A stretch of 64,000 nucleotides of DNA, from the NCBI GenBank assembly GCA_016708585.1, contig JADJFK010000017.1, positions 1 to 64,000 on the forward strand, in the 5' to 3' direction. A program made the position numbers and the translations under genes. Numbering within the stretch: position 1 is the first letter of the stretch; every line of letters starts with the position of its first letter. Shown one piece after another: positions 43,471 through 55,680 of this stretch. The notes under the pieces were generated by a model that was given only the letters and a program-made list of their open reading frames with translations, searched no databases and was not told the DNA's origin. Source of the DNA: Sulfuritalea sp. (GTDB taxonomy: Bacteria; Pseudomonadota; Gammaproteobacteria; Burkholderiales; Rhodocyclaceae).

Positions 43471-44333
43471 AGATCCTGCTCACCGGTTGTGCCGGTCAGC
43501 TCGGCCGCGAACTGAAACGATCCCTGGCCTGTCTCGGCGAGGTCATCGCCTGCGATCGCAGCCAGCTCGATCTTGCCCGAGCCGATCCGCTGCGCGCGGC
43601 ATTGCGCTCCATCGCGCCGGCGGTGATCATCAACGCTGCCGCCTATACCGCGGTGGACAAGGCCGAAGCGGAACCGGGTCTGGCCGACACGATCAATTCC
43701 CTTGCCCCCGGCATCCTCGCCGAGGAAGCCCGGCGCCTGGACGCGCTGCTGATCCACTACTCGACCGACTACGTTTTCGACGGAAGCAAAGCCACAGCCT
43801 ATACGGAGGACGACGCCCCGGCGCCGCTGTCCGCTTATGGCCGCAGCAAGCTCGGCGGCGAACGGGCGATTGCCGCCGCGGGCGGCCGCCACCTGATTTT
43901 TCGCACCAGCTGGGTGTACGGCCTGCACGGCGCCAACTTCATGAAAACCATGCTGCGCCTGGCCCGGGAGCGCAACGAATTGCGCGTCGTCGGCGACCAG
44001 GTCGGCGCACCGACCTGGTCCCGCCATCTGGCCGACGCCACATCCCACGTCCTCGCCCGCAAGGAAATTCCCTACGGCCTGTACCATCTCGCCGCCGCCG
44101 GCGAGACAAGCTGGCACGGCTATGCCGAAGCCATCTTTGGCGAAGCACTGCGCGCCGGCTTGCTGGAGAACATACCCGTGGTTAACCGTATCGCCAGCGC
44201 CGACTTTCCCCTGCCCGCGGCACGCCCGGCCAACTCCCGGCTCGACTGCTCGCGCTTCCGGCGCGACTTTGGCCTGGCCCTGCCCGACTGGCGCACGGGG
44301 CTGATCGACTGCCTCGCCGACGCACGCTTCTGA
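43467..44333 (+). CDS. rfbD: dTDP-4-dehydrorhamnose reductase
   Basis: A 288-residue SDR enzyme with the Rossmann start LLTGCAGQLGRELKRSL, the IINAAAYTAVDKAE segment, and the YGRSKLGGERA catalytic YxxxK region. It makes dTDP-L-rhamnose for O-antigen or exopolysaccharide. It overlaps rfbC by four bases and ends the rfb unit, 21 bases before parE. Confidence 0.94.
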   Translation: MKILLTGCAGQLGRELKRSLACLGEVIACDRSQLDLARADPLRAALRSIAPAVIINAAAYTAVDKAEAEPGLADTINSLAPGILAEEARRLDALLIHYSTDYVFDGSKATAYTEDDAPAPLSAYGRSKLGGERAIAAAGGRHLIFRTSWVYGLHGANFMKTMLRLARERNELRVVGDQVGAPTWSRHLADATSHVLARKEIPYGLYHLAAAGETSWHGYAEAIFGEALRAGLLENIPVVNRIASADFPLPAARPANSRLDCSRFRRDFGLALPDWRTGLIDCLADARF

Positions 44334-44354
44334 CTATTCACAACACGACGAAAC

Positions 44355-46330
<1,976 letters not shown>

Positions 46331-46331
<1 letters not shown>

Positions 46332-48733
46332 TGAGCATGCATAGAGATAACTCCGGCGACACCCCCGACCTGTTCGACGAACCCGTCGCCGCGGAAGCCG
46401 CAGCGGCCAACCCGCCTCCGCCCGCCGTACCGCCAGCGCCGACTTTTGAGGGCGGCATGGGTGACGGAACGTCGCTCCCGCTCGCCGCCTACGCCGAGCG
46501 CGCCTACCTCGCCTATGCCATGAGCGTGGTGCGGGCGCGCGCCCTGCCGCAGGTCGAGGACGGCCTCAAGCCGGTGCAGCGCCGCATCCTGCATGCGATG
46601 AACGAGATGCGGCTCGCCGCCAGCGCCAAGCACGTCAAGAGCGCGCGCGTGGTCGGCGACGTGATCGGCAAGTATCACCCGCACGGCGATACCAGCGTCT
46701 ATGACGCCATGGTGCGCGTGGCGCAGGACTTCACGCTGCGCTATCCGCTGGTCGACGGCCAGGGCAACTTCGGCTCGCGCGACGGCGACGGCGCGGCGGC
46801 GATGCGCTACACGGAATGCCGCCTGACGCCCTTCGCCGACCTGCTGCTGGGCGAGATCGATCGCGGCACGGTGGATTTCATCGCCAACTACGACGGCTCG
46901 ATGACCGAGCCGCAACTGATGCCGGCACGCCTGCCGATCGTGCTGCTGAACGGCGCTTCGGGCATTGCCGTCGGCATGGCCACCGAAATCCCGCCGCACA
47001 ACCTGCGCGAAGTCGCGGAAGCGGCGCGCCTGCTGATCAAGAAACCCGAAGCCGTGCTGGAGGAAGTCCTGGCCATGCTGCCCGGACCGGATTTCCCCGG
47101 CGGCGGCCAGCTCATCTCGACCCCGGCCGACATCCGCGACGCCTATGCCATCGGGCGCGGCAGCCTGCGCATGCGCGCGCGCTGGCGCATCGAGGAGCTC
47201 GCCCGTGGACAGTGGCGAGTGATCGTCTACGAACTGCCGCACGGCGTCTCGGTGGCCCAGGTACTCTCCGAAATCGAAGGCCTGACCAATCCGCAGCCGC
47301 GCGCCGGCAAGAAGGACGTCAGCCAGGAGCAGAAGAACCTCAAGGCGCTGGTGCTCGGCGTGCTCGACAGCGTGCGCGACGAATCCAGCGACCAGCAGGC
47401 GGTGCGCATCATGCTCGAACCCAAGAGCTCGCGCATCCCGCAGGACGAATTCATGGCCGTGCTGCTGGCGCACACCAGCCTCGAATCCAGCGTTTCGGTG
47501 AACCTGACCATGGTCGGCCGCGACGGGCGGCCGCAGCAGAAGAACCTGCTGACGATACTGCACGAATGGATCGCCTTCCGCTTCGCCACGGTGGAGCGCC
47601 GCACGCGGCACCGGCTGGCCGAAGTGCTGCGGCGCGTGCATGTCCTCGAAGGGCGCATGACGGTGTTCCTCAAGATCGAGGAAGTGATCAAGTGCATCCG
47701 CGAGTCCGACGAGCCCAAGCCCGACCTGATGGCGCGCTTCGGCCTGACCGAAATCCAGGCCGAGGACATCCTTGAAATCCGCCTACGCCAATTGGCGCGG
47801 CTCGAAGGCATCCGCATCGAGAAGGAATTGGGTGATCTGCGCGCGGAACACGGGCAGATCACGAAGCTGCTCGACTCGAAGAGCGAGATGACCAGGCTGA
47901 TCCAGAAGGAAATCGGTGATGACGCCAAGCGCTTCGGCGACGAACGGCGCACACTGATGGAGGCGGTTACGCCGATCTCGCAGGGCGAGATCGCGGTGCC
48001 CGACGAACCGGTGACGGTGATCATTTCGAAGAACGGCTGGGTGCGCTCACGCCAGGGCCACGGCATCGACCCTGCGAGCATCACCTACAAGACCGGCGAC
48101 TTTCCCTGGCTGGTGGCGGAAACGCGCACGGTCTGGCCGCTGATCGTGATCGACGGCAACGGCCGCAGCTACAGCGTGAAGGTTTCCGACCTGCCCGGCG
48201 GCCGCGGCGACGGCGCACCGCTGAACACCATGATCGACTTCCAGGAAGGCGGCAAGCTGGCGCTGGCCCTCACCGCCGCGCCGGAATGCAAGTACCTGGT
48301 GGCCGGTTCGGGCGGTTACGGCTTCGTCACCAGCGTCGCCGACATGATCGCGCGCAACAAGGCCGGCAAGGCCTTCCTGACGCTCGACAAGGGCGAAAAG
48401 CCGCTGCCACCCGCACCGGTCGCCGGCGACAGCGTGGCGGTCCTCACGCAGGGCGGCAGGCTGTTGTTGTTCCCGCTCGCGGAACTCAAGGAAATGGCCA
48501 AGGGCAAGGGATTGATGCTGATCGATCTTGCGAAAAACGACGAGGTCGTCGGCGTCGCCGTTTGCGGCGGGCAAACCCTGCTGATCGGCGGCAGCGGGCG
48601 CGGCGGCAAGCCGGTCCAGCAGCCGCTCGATACCCGTGCCCAGGCTGCATTTCGCGGCGCCCGCGCGCGGCGCGGACAGGAAATCCCCTTCAAGCTGAAG
48701 CCTGCGATGCTGTTATTGACGAACAAGCATTGA
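46331..48733 (+). CDS. parC: DNA topoisomerase IV subunit A
   Basis: An 800-residue subunit with an acidic/Pro-rich extension of about 35 residues at its start. The active-site tyrosine is near residue 160 (MRYTECRLTP). The quinolone-target region reads HPHGDTSVYDAMV, with Thr and Asp at the positions that are Ser80 and Glu84 in E. coli. The C-terminal beta-propeller domain is present and ends with KPAMLLL. Confidence 0.95.
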
Positions 48734-48742
48734 TGCTAGAAT
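48716..48742 (+). promoter_or_regulatory. Possible promoter of the 45-residue membrane protein gene
   Basis: TTGACG at 48716-48721 and TAGAAT at 48737-48742 are 15 bases apart, a little short. They lie at the end of parC and 70 bases ahead of the small gene. Confidence 0.4.
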
Positions 48743-48812
48743 CTTCAAGGATTTGATTTATCCTGTCCGCCTGTACCTGTCCGGGATCGCCGTCGCCCAC
48801 GGAGAATAAAAA

Positions 48813-48950
48813 ATGCTTTTCATCCTCTACTACATCGTCGCCATCGTTGTGCTGGTCATGCATTTCACCGGAATGCTGGCCCGCTACAACATCGAATGGC
48901 TGATTCTCGTGCTCGCCGTGACGGTATTCCCGGCGGTCATCTACCTCTAG
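48813..48950 (+). CDS. 45-residue, two-helix membrane protein
   Basis: A small gene with GGAG eight bases ahead of its ATG. The peptide (MLFILYYIVAIVVLVMHFTG at the start, ILVLAVTVFPAVIYL at the end) has two hydrophobic helices joined by a short polar turn (MLARYNIEW), so it should sit in the inner membrane as a hairpin. I do not recognise the family. It stands alone between parC and the convergent thrC, with a possible promoter of its own. Confidence 0.6.
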   Translation: MLFILYYIVAIVVLVMHFTGMLARYNIEWLILVLAVTVFPAVIYL

Positions 48951-49005
48951 CTCCAGCGCAAGACCGCCGTGCCACGGGCGCCGACTTCCGGCGCCGCGCT
49001 ACGGC

Positions 49006-50433
49006 TCAGCAGTGGCGGGCGATGATCGCCTTGACCTGGTCCACTGCGGCGTCGACCACCTCGACGCGTTGCGGCAATCCCTCGATTCCCTCCAGCTCCT
49101 TCGGCCGCATCGGCTCCCGGCCCAGCGCCTCGCGTATCGTTTCCGTAAACTTGACCGGTTGCGCGGTCTCCAGCACGATCATCGGCAGACCGGGTTCGCG
49201 ATGCTCGCGCGCCACCTTGACGCCATCCGCGGTGTGCGTGTCGATCATGACCTGATGCCGGTTCCAGACGTCGCGGATGGTCGCGATCCGGTCCGCATGC
49301 AAGCTGCGTCCGGAAGCAAAGGCATAGTCCGGCAGCGCGGAAAAGTACGGCGTGCCGCGCAGGTCGAAGGAGCCGCCGGCATCGACCGCTCGCCACAGGT
49401 CGCGTACCTTGCCGGCATCGCGGCCGACCAGGTCGAAAATGAAGCGTTCGAAATTGGAAGCCTTCGAAATGTCCATCGACGGGCTCGAGGTGACCTGCGT
49501 TTCCGCCGTCGCGCGCGGCCGATAGATCCCCGTGCGGAAAAACTCGTCGAGCACGTCGTTTTCGTTGGTCGCCAGCACCAGGCGGGCGATCGGCAGGCCC
49601 ATCATGCGGGCGATGTGGCCGGCGCAAATGTTGCCGAAATTGCCGGACGGCACGCAAAACGCGACTTCCTGGTCGTTGGACGTGGTGGCGGCAAAATAGC
49701 CCTTGAAGTAATACACCACCTGGGCCATCACGCGCGCCCAGTTGATCGAGTTCACCGCGCCGATGCGATAGCGCGCCTTGAATTCGGCATCGTTGGAGAC
49801 GGCCTTGACGATGTCCTGGGCGTCGTCGAACATGCCGCGCACGGCGATGTTGAAAATGTTCGGATCCTGCAACGAGAACATCTGCGCGCGCTGGAAGGCG
49901 CTCATCTTGCCCTCGGGGGACAGCATGAAGACCTTGACGCGATGCTTGCCGCGCATTGCGTACTCGGCGGCCGAGCCGGTGTCGCCCGAGGTGGCGCCGA
50001 GGATGTTGATGGTCTCGCCGCGCTTTTCCAGGACGTACTCGAAGAGGTGGCCGAGCAGCTGCATGGCCATGTCCTTGAAGGCGAGCGTCGGTCCGTTGGA
50101 CAGCTCGAGCAGGTGGAAGCCGGGTTCCAGCGTGGTCAGCGGCGTGATGTCACCGGCGTCGCGCCCCGGCCGGCAGTGGCGGTAGACATTGGCCGAATAG
50201 GTGCGATCGGCAAGCATCTTGAGGTCGCAGGCCGGGATGTCGTCGACGAACTTCTGCAGGATTTTCAGGGCCAGCGCATGGTAGGGCAAGCCGCGCCACT
50301 CGGCGAGTTCGGCCGCGCCGACCTGCGGATAGATGCCGGGCAGGTAGAGCCCGCCGTCCGGCGCCAGCCCGCCCAGCAGGATGTCGCAGAAGCTTTGTGC
50401 CGGTGCCTCGCCGCGGGTGGAGATGTATTTCAT
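49006..50433 (-). CDS. thrC: Threonine synthase
   Basis: A 475-residue PLP enzyme of the long type. The Schiff-base lysine is K120 in LSNGPTLAFKDMAMQL; the phosphate-binding GATSGDTGSAAEYAMRG follows. It makes threonine from phosphohomoserine. Its start lies at the hom stop, so the two are translationally coupled. Confidence 0.95.
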   Translation of the reverse strand: MKYISTRGEAPAQSFCDILLGGLAPDGGLYLPGIYPQVGAAELAEWRGLPYHALALKILQKFVDDIPACDLKMLADRTYSANVYRHCRPGRDAGDITPLTTLEPGFHLLELSNGPTLAFKDMAMQLLGHLFEYVLEKRGETINILGATSGDTGSAAEYAMRGKHRVKVFMLSPEGKMSAFQRAQMFSLQDPNIFNIAVRGMFDDAQDIVKAVSNDAEFKARYRIGAVNSINWARVMAQVVYYFKGYFAATTSNDQEVAFCVPSGNFGNICAGHIARMMGLPIARLVLATNENDVLDEFFRTGIYRPRATAETQVTSSPSMDISKASNFERFIFDLVGRDAGKVRDLWRAVDAGGSFDLRGTPYFSALPDYAFASGRSLHADRIATIRDVWNRHQVMIDTHTADGVKVAREHREPGLPMIVLETAQPVKFTETIREALGREPMRPKELEGIEGLPQRVEVVDAAVDQVKAIIARHC

Positions 50434-51746
50434 CTCAACCCAGCTCTTCCATGCGCAGCCGGATCACCTTCTTCTTGACCACCGGCAGCGCCTCGATCCT
50501 TCGCGATCGCGGCATCGACGTTCTTTTCGCGCGTGACGTGGGTCAGCATGATGATGTCGGTCTGCGACTCGCCCTCGCCCGGCTCGCGCTGGATCATGGC
50601 GTCGATGGAGATGCCCTGGTCGGCGAGGATGCGCGTGATGTCGGCGAGCACGCCCGGCTTGTCCTCGACGCGCAGGCGCAGGTAGTAGCTGGTCTCGACC
50701 TCGGACAGCGGCAGGATCGGCGTATCTTCCATGGCGTCGGGCTGGAAGGCCAGATGCGGCACGCGGTGTTCCGGGTCGGCGGTATGCATGCGCGTGACAT
50801 CGACCAGGTCGGCGATCACGGCCGAGGCGGTCGGCTCGGCGCCGGCGCCCTTGCCGTAGTACAGCGTGGCGCCGACCGCGTCGCCCTGCACCAGCACGGC
50901 GTTCATGGCGCCCTCGACATTGGCGATCAGGCGCCTGGCCGGGATCAGCGTCGGATGCACGCGCAACTCCACGCCCTCGGCCCGACGCCGGGCAATTCCC
51001 AGCAGCTTGATCCGGTAGCCGAGCTGCTCGGCGTACTTGATGTCCTCGGCCTCGAGCTTGCTGATGCCCTCGACATGCGCCTTGCCAAACTGCATCGGGA
51101 TGCCGAAGGCCAGTGCCGAGAGGATGGTGATCTTGTGCGCGGCATCGACGCCCTCGATGTCGAAGGTCGGGTCGGCCTCGGCGTAACCCAGGCGCTGCGC
51201 CTCCTTGAGCACGACGTCGAAGGGCAGGCCCTTGTCGCGCATCTCGGAGAGGATGAAGTTGGTGGTGCCGTTGATGATGCCGGCGATCCACTGGATGCGG
51301 TTGGCGGTCAGGCCTTCGCGCAGCGCCTTGATGATCGGGATGCCGCCCGCCACCGCCGCCTCGAAGGCGACCATGACGCCCTTTTCATGCGCCGCGGCGA
51401 AGATCTCGTTGCCGTGCATCGCCAGCAGCGCCTTGTTCGCCGTGACCACGTGCTTGCCGTTGGCGATCGCCTGCAACACCAGTTCCCTGGCAATACCGCA
51501 GCCGCCGATCAGCTCGATGACGATGTCTATCTCCGGATCGGCAACCACCGCGAAAGCGTCGTCGGTCACCTGCGCCCGGCCGGCCGTGACCTGGCGCGCC
51601 AGGTCGAGGTTCTTGTCCGCCACCCGGGTGATGCGGATCGGCCGCCCGGCACGGCGGGTGATCTCGGCCGCATTGCGGGCCAGTACGTTGAAGGTGCCGC
51701 CACCGACGGTGCCGATGCCGAGGAGCCCTGCATTGATGGGTTTCAT
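50430..51746 (-). CDS. hom: Homoserine dehydrogenase with an altered C-terminal tail
   Basis: A 438-residue enzyme of the threonine/methionine branch: a Rossmann N-terminus (GLLGIGTVGGGTFNVL), the catalytic domain (TANKALLAMHG, AAVAGGIPIIKALREGL) and an ACT domain (EDKPGVLADITRILADQGI). After AAIAK the last 20 codons do not look like the family. In the next frame they read IEALPVVKKKVIRLRMEELG, the usual end. One extra C in the pair at 50498-50499 explains this. The gene is essential in most relatives, so a misread base, or a tolerated tail change, is likely. Confidence 0.9.
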   Translation of the reverse strand: MKPINAGLLGIGTVGGGTFNVLARNAAEITRRAGRPIRITRVADKNLDLARQVTAGRAQVTDDAFAVVADPEIDIVIELIGGCGIARELVLQAIANGKHVVTANKALLAMHGNEIFAAAHEKGVMVAFEAAVAGGIPIIKALREGLTANRIQWIAGIINGTTNFILSEMRDKGLPFDVVLKEAQRLGYAEADPTFDIEGVDAAHKITILSALAFGIPMQFGKAHVEGISKLEAEDIKYAEQLGYRIKLLGIARRRAEGVELRVHPTLIPARRLIANVEGAMNAVLVQGDAVGATLYYGKGAGAEPTASAVIADLVDVTRMHTADPEHRVPHLAFQPDAMEDTPILPLSEVETSYYLRLRVEDKPGVLADITRILADQGISIDAMIQREPGEGESQTDIIMLTHVTREKNVDAAIAKDRGAAGGQEEGDPAAHGRAGLR

Positions 51747-52149
51747 TTCAAGGTTTTCCTAAAACTGAACGCGGGAATGACCAGACCTTCCCGAAAGTAA
51801 AAACGATGCGCGTCGGTGCGCTGGGTGCCCGAGTCCAGCGCGAGCACATCGCATTGGAATTCCGCGCCTTTGCTCCAGATGCCGCAGCAGCCCGCCGATG
51901 CCGCGCGACCGCTGCGCCTGTCGGTCACCAGGTCATCGACATACCGCCGGCGCCCTTCATCTGTATTTTCGATCACCCGCCACAGGGCAACGCCGCGCAC
52001 GCTTTCCCCGCGCTCATGCGCGCCGTTGGCGACCGCAGCGCCGCGTATGGCGGCCGCGCACTGGCGGGCACCCTGGCGCGCCAGCCATCCGGCTCCAGTA
52101 CCCTGCCATCGCTCCCGGTCACATCGACAACCAAAAACTCAGCTGCCAT
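51743..52149 (-). pseudogene. GNAT acetyltransferase, three frameshifts
   Basis: Segments of a GNAT acetyltransferase are spread over frames: EFLVVDVTGSDGRVLE and SARPPYAAL at the start, VRGVALWRVIENT in a second frame from about 51985, the acetyl-CoA motif QAQRSRGIGGLL in a third near 51900, and CDVLALDSGTQRTDAHRFYF in the second again to the stop. Three one-base changes would restore the gene, including one in the GGGG near 52010. It overlaps alaC at its start and hom at its stop by a few bases, as intact operon genes do. The substrate is unknown. Confidence 0.65.
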
Positions 52150-53365
52150 GCCGCTTGCGATAGCCGTCAAGAAAGCGCGCGATGCGTCCGACGGCTTCGC
52201 GCAGGTCGTCCTCGTGCGGCAGGAAGACCAGGCGGAAGTGGTCGGGATGCGGCCAGTTGAAGCCGGTACCCTGCACCAGCAGCACCTTCTCCTGGGCCAG
52301 CAGCTCGGCGATGAATTCCTGGTCGTCGGTGATCGGGTACAGCTTCGGATCGAGGCGCGGAAACATGTACAGCGTCGCCTTCGGCTTGACGCAACTGACG
52401 CCGGGAATCGCCGTGATCAGTTCATGGGCGACGTCGCGCTGGCGGCACATGCGGCCGCCCGCGGCAACCAGGTCGTCGATGCTCTGGTAGCCGCCCAGCG
52501 CGGTCTGGATGCCCCACTGCCCCGGCACGTTGGCGCACAGGCGCATCGAGGCCAGCATGTCGAGGCCGTCGATGTAGTCGCGCGCATGCTTCTTCTCGCC
52601 GGAGACGATCATCCACCCGGCACGATAGCCGCAGGACCGGTAGTTCTTCGACAGGCCGTTGAAGGTGATGGTCAGGACGTCCTCGGACAAGGCAGCAATC
52701 GAGGTGTGGCTCGCGCCGTCGTAGAGCACCTTGTCATAGACCTCGTCGGCATAGATGATCAGGTCGTTCTGCCGCGCGATCTCGATGATTTCTCTCAGCA
52801 CCTCGTCGGGATACAGGGCGCCGGTCGGGTTGTTGGGGTTGATGATGACGATGGCGCGGGTGCGCGGCGTGATCTTGGCGCGGATGTCGGCCATGTCGGG
52901 CAGCCAGCCGGCGCCCTCGTCGCACAGGTAGTGGCGCGGCGTGCCGCCGGACAGGCTGACCGCCGCGGTCCACAGCGGATAGTCGGGCGCCGGCACCAGC
53001 ACTTCGTCGCCGGTATCGAGCAAGGCGTTCATGGCCATCACGATCAGTTCGGAAACGCCGTTGCCGATGTAGATGTCCTCGATCGTCACGCCCTTGATGT
53101 GCTTCTGCTGCGTGTAATGCATCACCGCCTTGCGCGCCGAGAAGATCCCCTTCGAATCGACATAGCCGGCCGCGCCGGGCAGGTTGCGGATCATGTCCTG
53201 CTGGATTTCTTCGGGCGAATCGAAGCCGAACGCGGCCAGGTTGCCGATGTTCAGCTTGATGATCTTGTGGCCTTCCTCCTCCATCTGCCGCGCGCGGGCG
53301 AGCACGGGGCCGCGGATGTCGTAGCAGACGTTGTTGAGTTTGGCGGATTTATTCACGGGCTGCAT
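52139..53365 (-). CDS. Alanine/aspartate-type aminotransferase (AlaA/AlaC-like)
   Basis: A 408-residue class I aminotransferase. The PLP lysine is in NGLSKNYRSCGYRAGW near residue 240, and VIINPNNPTGALYPDEVL, IYADEVYDKVLYDG are typical. It is closest in style to the alanine aminotransferases that precede hom and thrC in many Betaproteobacteria, providing glutamate-dependent transamination. The ATG at 53365 is favoured over an upstream TTG. Confidence 0.88.
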   Translation of the reverse strand: MQPVNKSAKLNNVCYDIRGPVLARARQMEEEGHKIIKLNIGNLAAFGFDSPEEIQQDMIRNLPGAAGYVDSKGIFSARKAVMHYTQQKHIKGVTIEDIYIGNGVSELIVMAMNALLDTGDEVLVPAPDYPLWTAAVSLSGGTPRHYLCDEGAGWLPDMADIRAKITPRTRAIVIINPNNPTGALYPDEVLREIIEIARQNDLIIYADEVYDKVLYDGASHTSIAALSEDVLTITFNGLSKNYRSCGYRAGWMIVSGEKKHARDYIDGLDMLASMRLCANVPGQWGIQTALGGYQSIDDLVAAGGRMCRQRDVAHELITAIPGVSCVKPKATLYMFPRLDPKLYPITDDQEFIAELLAQEKVLLVQGTGFNWPHPDHFRLVFLPHEDDLREAVGRIARFLDGYRKRHGS

Positions 53366-53581
53366 GAGCAACCGTCCTTTCTGCAAGACGCCAGCCAGGG
53401 CAGGCGCTCGAACAACCAGGCTTAGGCGATCGAGCCTGGCCGAGCAGGCCGTGTTCCGAGGCCAAAATGTATAATGTTACCCAAGCCCATGCTGCACCGC
53501 AAATCCAGATTTGATGCGGCATTCAGCCACTCCGGGCGCTGCATGCCCTAGCCAACCCGGTTGCCGAACCCGCCACCCCGA
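53366..53581. other. Divergent intergenic region
   Basis: About 216 bases between the aminotransferase and the rightward Mth938-like gene. A perfect TATAAT lies at 53470-53475 on the plus strand; no good -35 is seen 17 bases ahead. Promoters for both directions are expected here but cannot be fixed. Confidence 0.4.
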
Positions 53582-53961
53582 ATGAAGCTGCATTCCCCAG
53601 TCACCGCCGGCCTGCTTTCGATCACTTCCTATGAGTCCGGACACATTGCCGTGAATGGCCGCCGCCTGACAAAAGCTTTCTCCTGACCCCGCAGCAACTT
53701 GATCGAGAACTGGCCGCCGGCTTCGGTCGATCAACTGACCGGGCCCGACCTGCTTGCAGTCGCCACGCTCGACTGCCCGATAGTCCTGCTCGGCACCGGC
53801 GCGCGCCAACGCTTCCCGTCCCGGCCCTGCTGCTTCCGCTGATCGAGCGCCGGATCGGCGTCGAGGTGATGGACAGCCATGCGGCCTGCCGCACCTACAA
53901 CATCCTGATGGCGGAAGGACGGAACGTCGCCGCCGCGCTGATCATCGAGCATCGGGGATGA
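53582..53961 (+). pseudogene. Mth938-like (NDUFAF3-type) protein, several frameshifts
   Basis: Pieces of a Mth938-domain protein lie in three frames: MKLHSPVTAGLLSITSY and SGHIAVNGRR, then NLIENWPP with DQLTGPDLLAVATLDCP and VLLGTGARQRF, then EVMDSHAACRTYNILMAEGR to the end. At least two single-base changes would restore one frame of about 125 residues, the family size. The family's function in bacteria is not well defined. The density of changes resembles the neighbouring GNAT gene. Confidence 0.6.
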
Positions 53962-54154
53962 CCGGCGCCGCGGTTCCTCGCGGTAGAATTACGCGGATTG
54001 CCGCCGGCCCCGCCTCACCAGGCCATCGAATCAACGAAATTCCAGGAAATCCCAGCCCCATCCCCGCCATGAAGAAACTCCTCATCCCAGACGTCAATGG
54101 CTTCCGGTGCAATGCCAGAGCCTGCGGCACGCAAGCTGGCGACCTGACCGGCCG
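53962..54154. other. Short gap before the ArnD-like gene
   Basis: About 190 bases with no gene, promoter or repeat that I could recognise. Confidence 0.5.
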
Positions 54155-55095
54155 ATGAAGCTTGCCCTCAAAATCGACGTCAATACCTGGCGCGGCACCC
54201 TGCAGGGCGTGCCACGCCTCGTCGAAATCCTGCGCCGCCAGCACGCGGATGCCAGCTTCCTCTTCTCGCTGGGTCCGGACCATTCCGGCCGCGCCATCCG
54301 GCGCGCTTTCCGCCCCGGCTTCATGAAGAAGCAGCGGCGCACCTCCGCGCTATCGCACTACGGGATCAGAACGCTGATGTACGGCACCCTGCTGCCCGGC
54401 CCGGACATCGGCCGCCGCGGCGCCGACATCATGCGCGCGACGCGCGACGCCGGATTCGAAGCGGCGATCCACTGCTGGGACCACGCCAAATGGCAGGAGG
54501 GACTGCCGCTGCGGCGAACTCCCCCTGGACCGAAGCCGAGATGCGGCGGGAACATGATCGCTACATCGAAATTTTCGGCACCCCGGCCGGCGGTCGCGGC
54601 GCCGCGGGCTGGCAAATGAACCCGCATGCGCTGCGCCTGACGCAGCGCATGGGCTACCGCTGGGCCTCGGACTGCCGCGGCACGCACCCCTTCGTCCCGG
54701 TATGGAACGGCGAGATCGTAGATTGCCCGCAACTGCCGACCACCCTGCCGACGCTGGACGAACTGATCGGCACGGACGACATCACGGCGGATAACGTGCA
54801 CCTGCACCTGCTGCGGATCACCGCGCAAACCGCAGCCGGAGCGAACAATCGCGACCACGTTTTCACCCTGCACGCCGAACTCGAAGGGCTCAAGTTGGGC
54901 GATACCCTCGAACGGCTGCTGACCGGCTGGCGCGAACAGGGTTACGAACTGGTATCGCTGGGCCGCCTGCGCGACGCGCTCGACCCGGCGCTGCTCCCCC
55001 GCCACGACATGGTCCGGGGCGAAATCCCCGGCCGTGCCGGCAGCCTGATGCTGCAGGGCGAGGAATTTCTGGCAACCTGGAAGGAAGCTGCATGA
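54155..55095 (+). pseudogene. ArnD-like polysaccharide deacetylase, one frameshift
   Basis: The start KLALKIDVNTWRGTLQGVPR and HCWDHAKWQEGL are typical of ArnD-type deacetylases/deformylases, which act on lipid-linked 4-formamido-arabinose in lipid A modification. At the C5 run at 54521-54525 the frame ends early; the rest (PWTEAEMRREHDRYIEIF to LMLQGEEFLATWKEAA) continues in another frame to 55095. Six C instead of five restores a protein of about 313 residues. No other arn genes are nearby. The stop overlaps the bcp start by four bases. Confidence 0.7.
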
Positions 55096-55583
55096 CCGAA
55101 ATTTTTACCGCGACCCCCCCACCCCCCTCCGCCATCGGGCTGCGTGTCCCGGATTTCAGTGTCCCGGCCACTGGAGGCGACTTTGTCCTTTCCGCCTTTC
55201 AGGGCAAACCGCTGGTCCTGTATTTCTATCCCAAGGACAACACACCGGGCTGCACCACCCAGGCCCAGCAATTCCGCGACCTGCATGCTGAATTTGCCCG
55301 AGCCGGCTGCGTGGTGGTCGGCGTTTCGCGCGATTCGCTGAAGTCGCATGAAAGCTTCAAGGCCAGACTTGGGCTTCCTTTCGAACTGATCTCGGATATC
55401 GAAGGCGTGCTTTGTCGCATGTTCGACGTGGTCAAGAACAAGATGCTCTACGGCAAGAAGGTGCTCGGCATAGAGCGCAGCACCTTTCTCATCGACGCCG
55501 ACGGCATCCTGCGCCAGGAATGGCGCTCGACCCGGGCCGACGGCAACGCCGCCACCGTTCTGGAGGCCGTACGCAAACTGTGA
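55092..55583 (+). CDS. bcp: Thioredoxin-dependent peroxiredoxin, Bcp type
   Basis: A 163-residue peroxiredoxin. The peroxidatic cysteine is in YPKDNTPGCTTQAQQFRD, in a PxxxTxxC setting. The resolving cysteine found five residues later in E. coli Bcp is replaced by Q, so this may be a one-cysteine or differently resolved type; a second cysteine is in ARAGCVVVGVS. It detoxifies peroxides. It is coupled to the ArnD-like gene. Confidence 0.92.
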   Translation: MTEIFTATPPPPSAIGLRVPDFSVPATGGDFVLSAFQGKPLVLYFYPKDNTPGCTTQAQQFRDLHAEFARAGCVVVGVSRDSLKSHESFKARLGLPFELISDIEGVLCRMFDVVKNKMLYGKKVLGIERSTFLIDADGILRQEWRSTRADGNAATVLEAVRKL

Positions 55584-55680
55584 TCCGAAACAGGACCCGG
55601 ATTCAGTTCCTGCCCTTGGCCTTTCGCCACAATCCGGCCGGCTATCTTGAGCCTGCCGCCATCCTTGCCCCGAGGCATCT

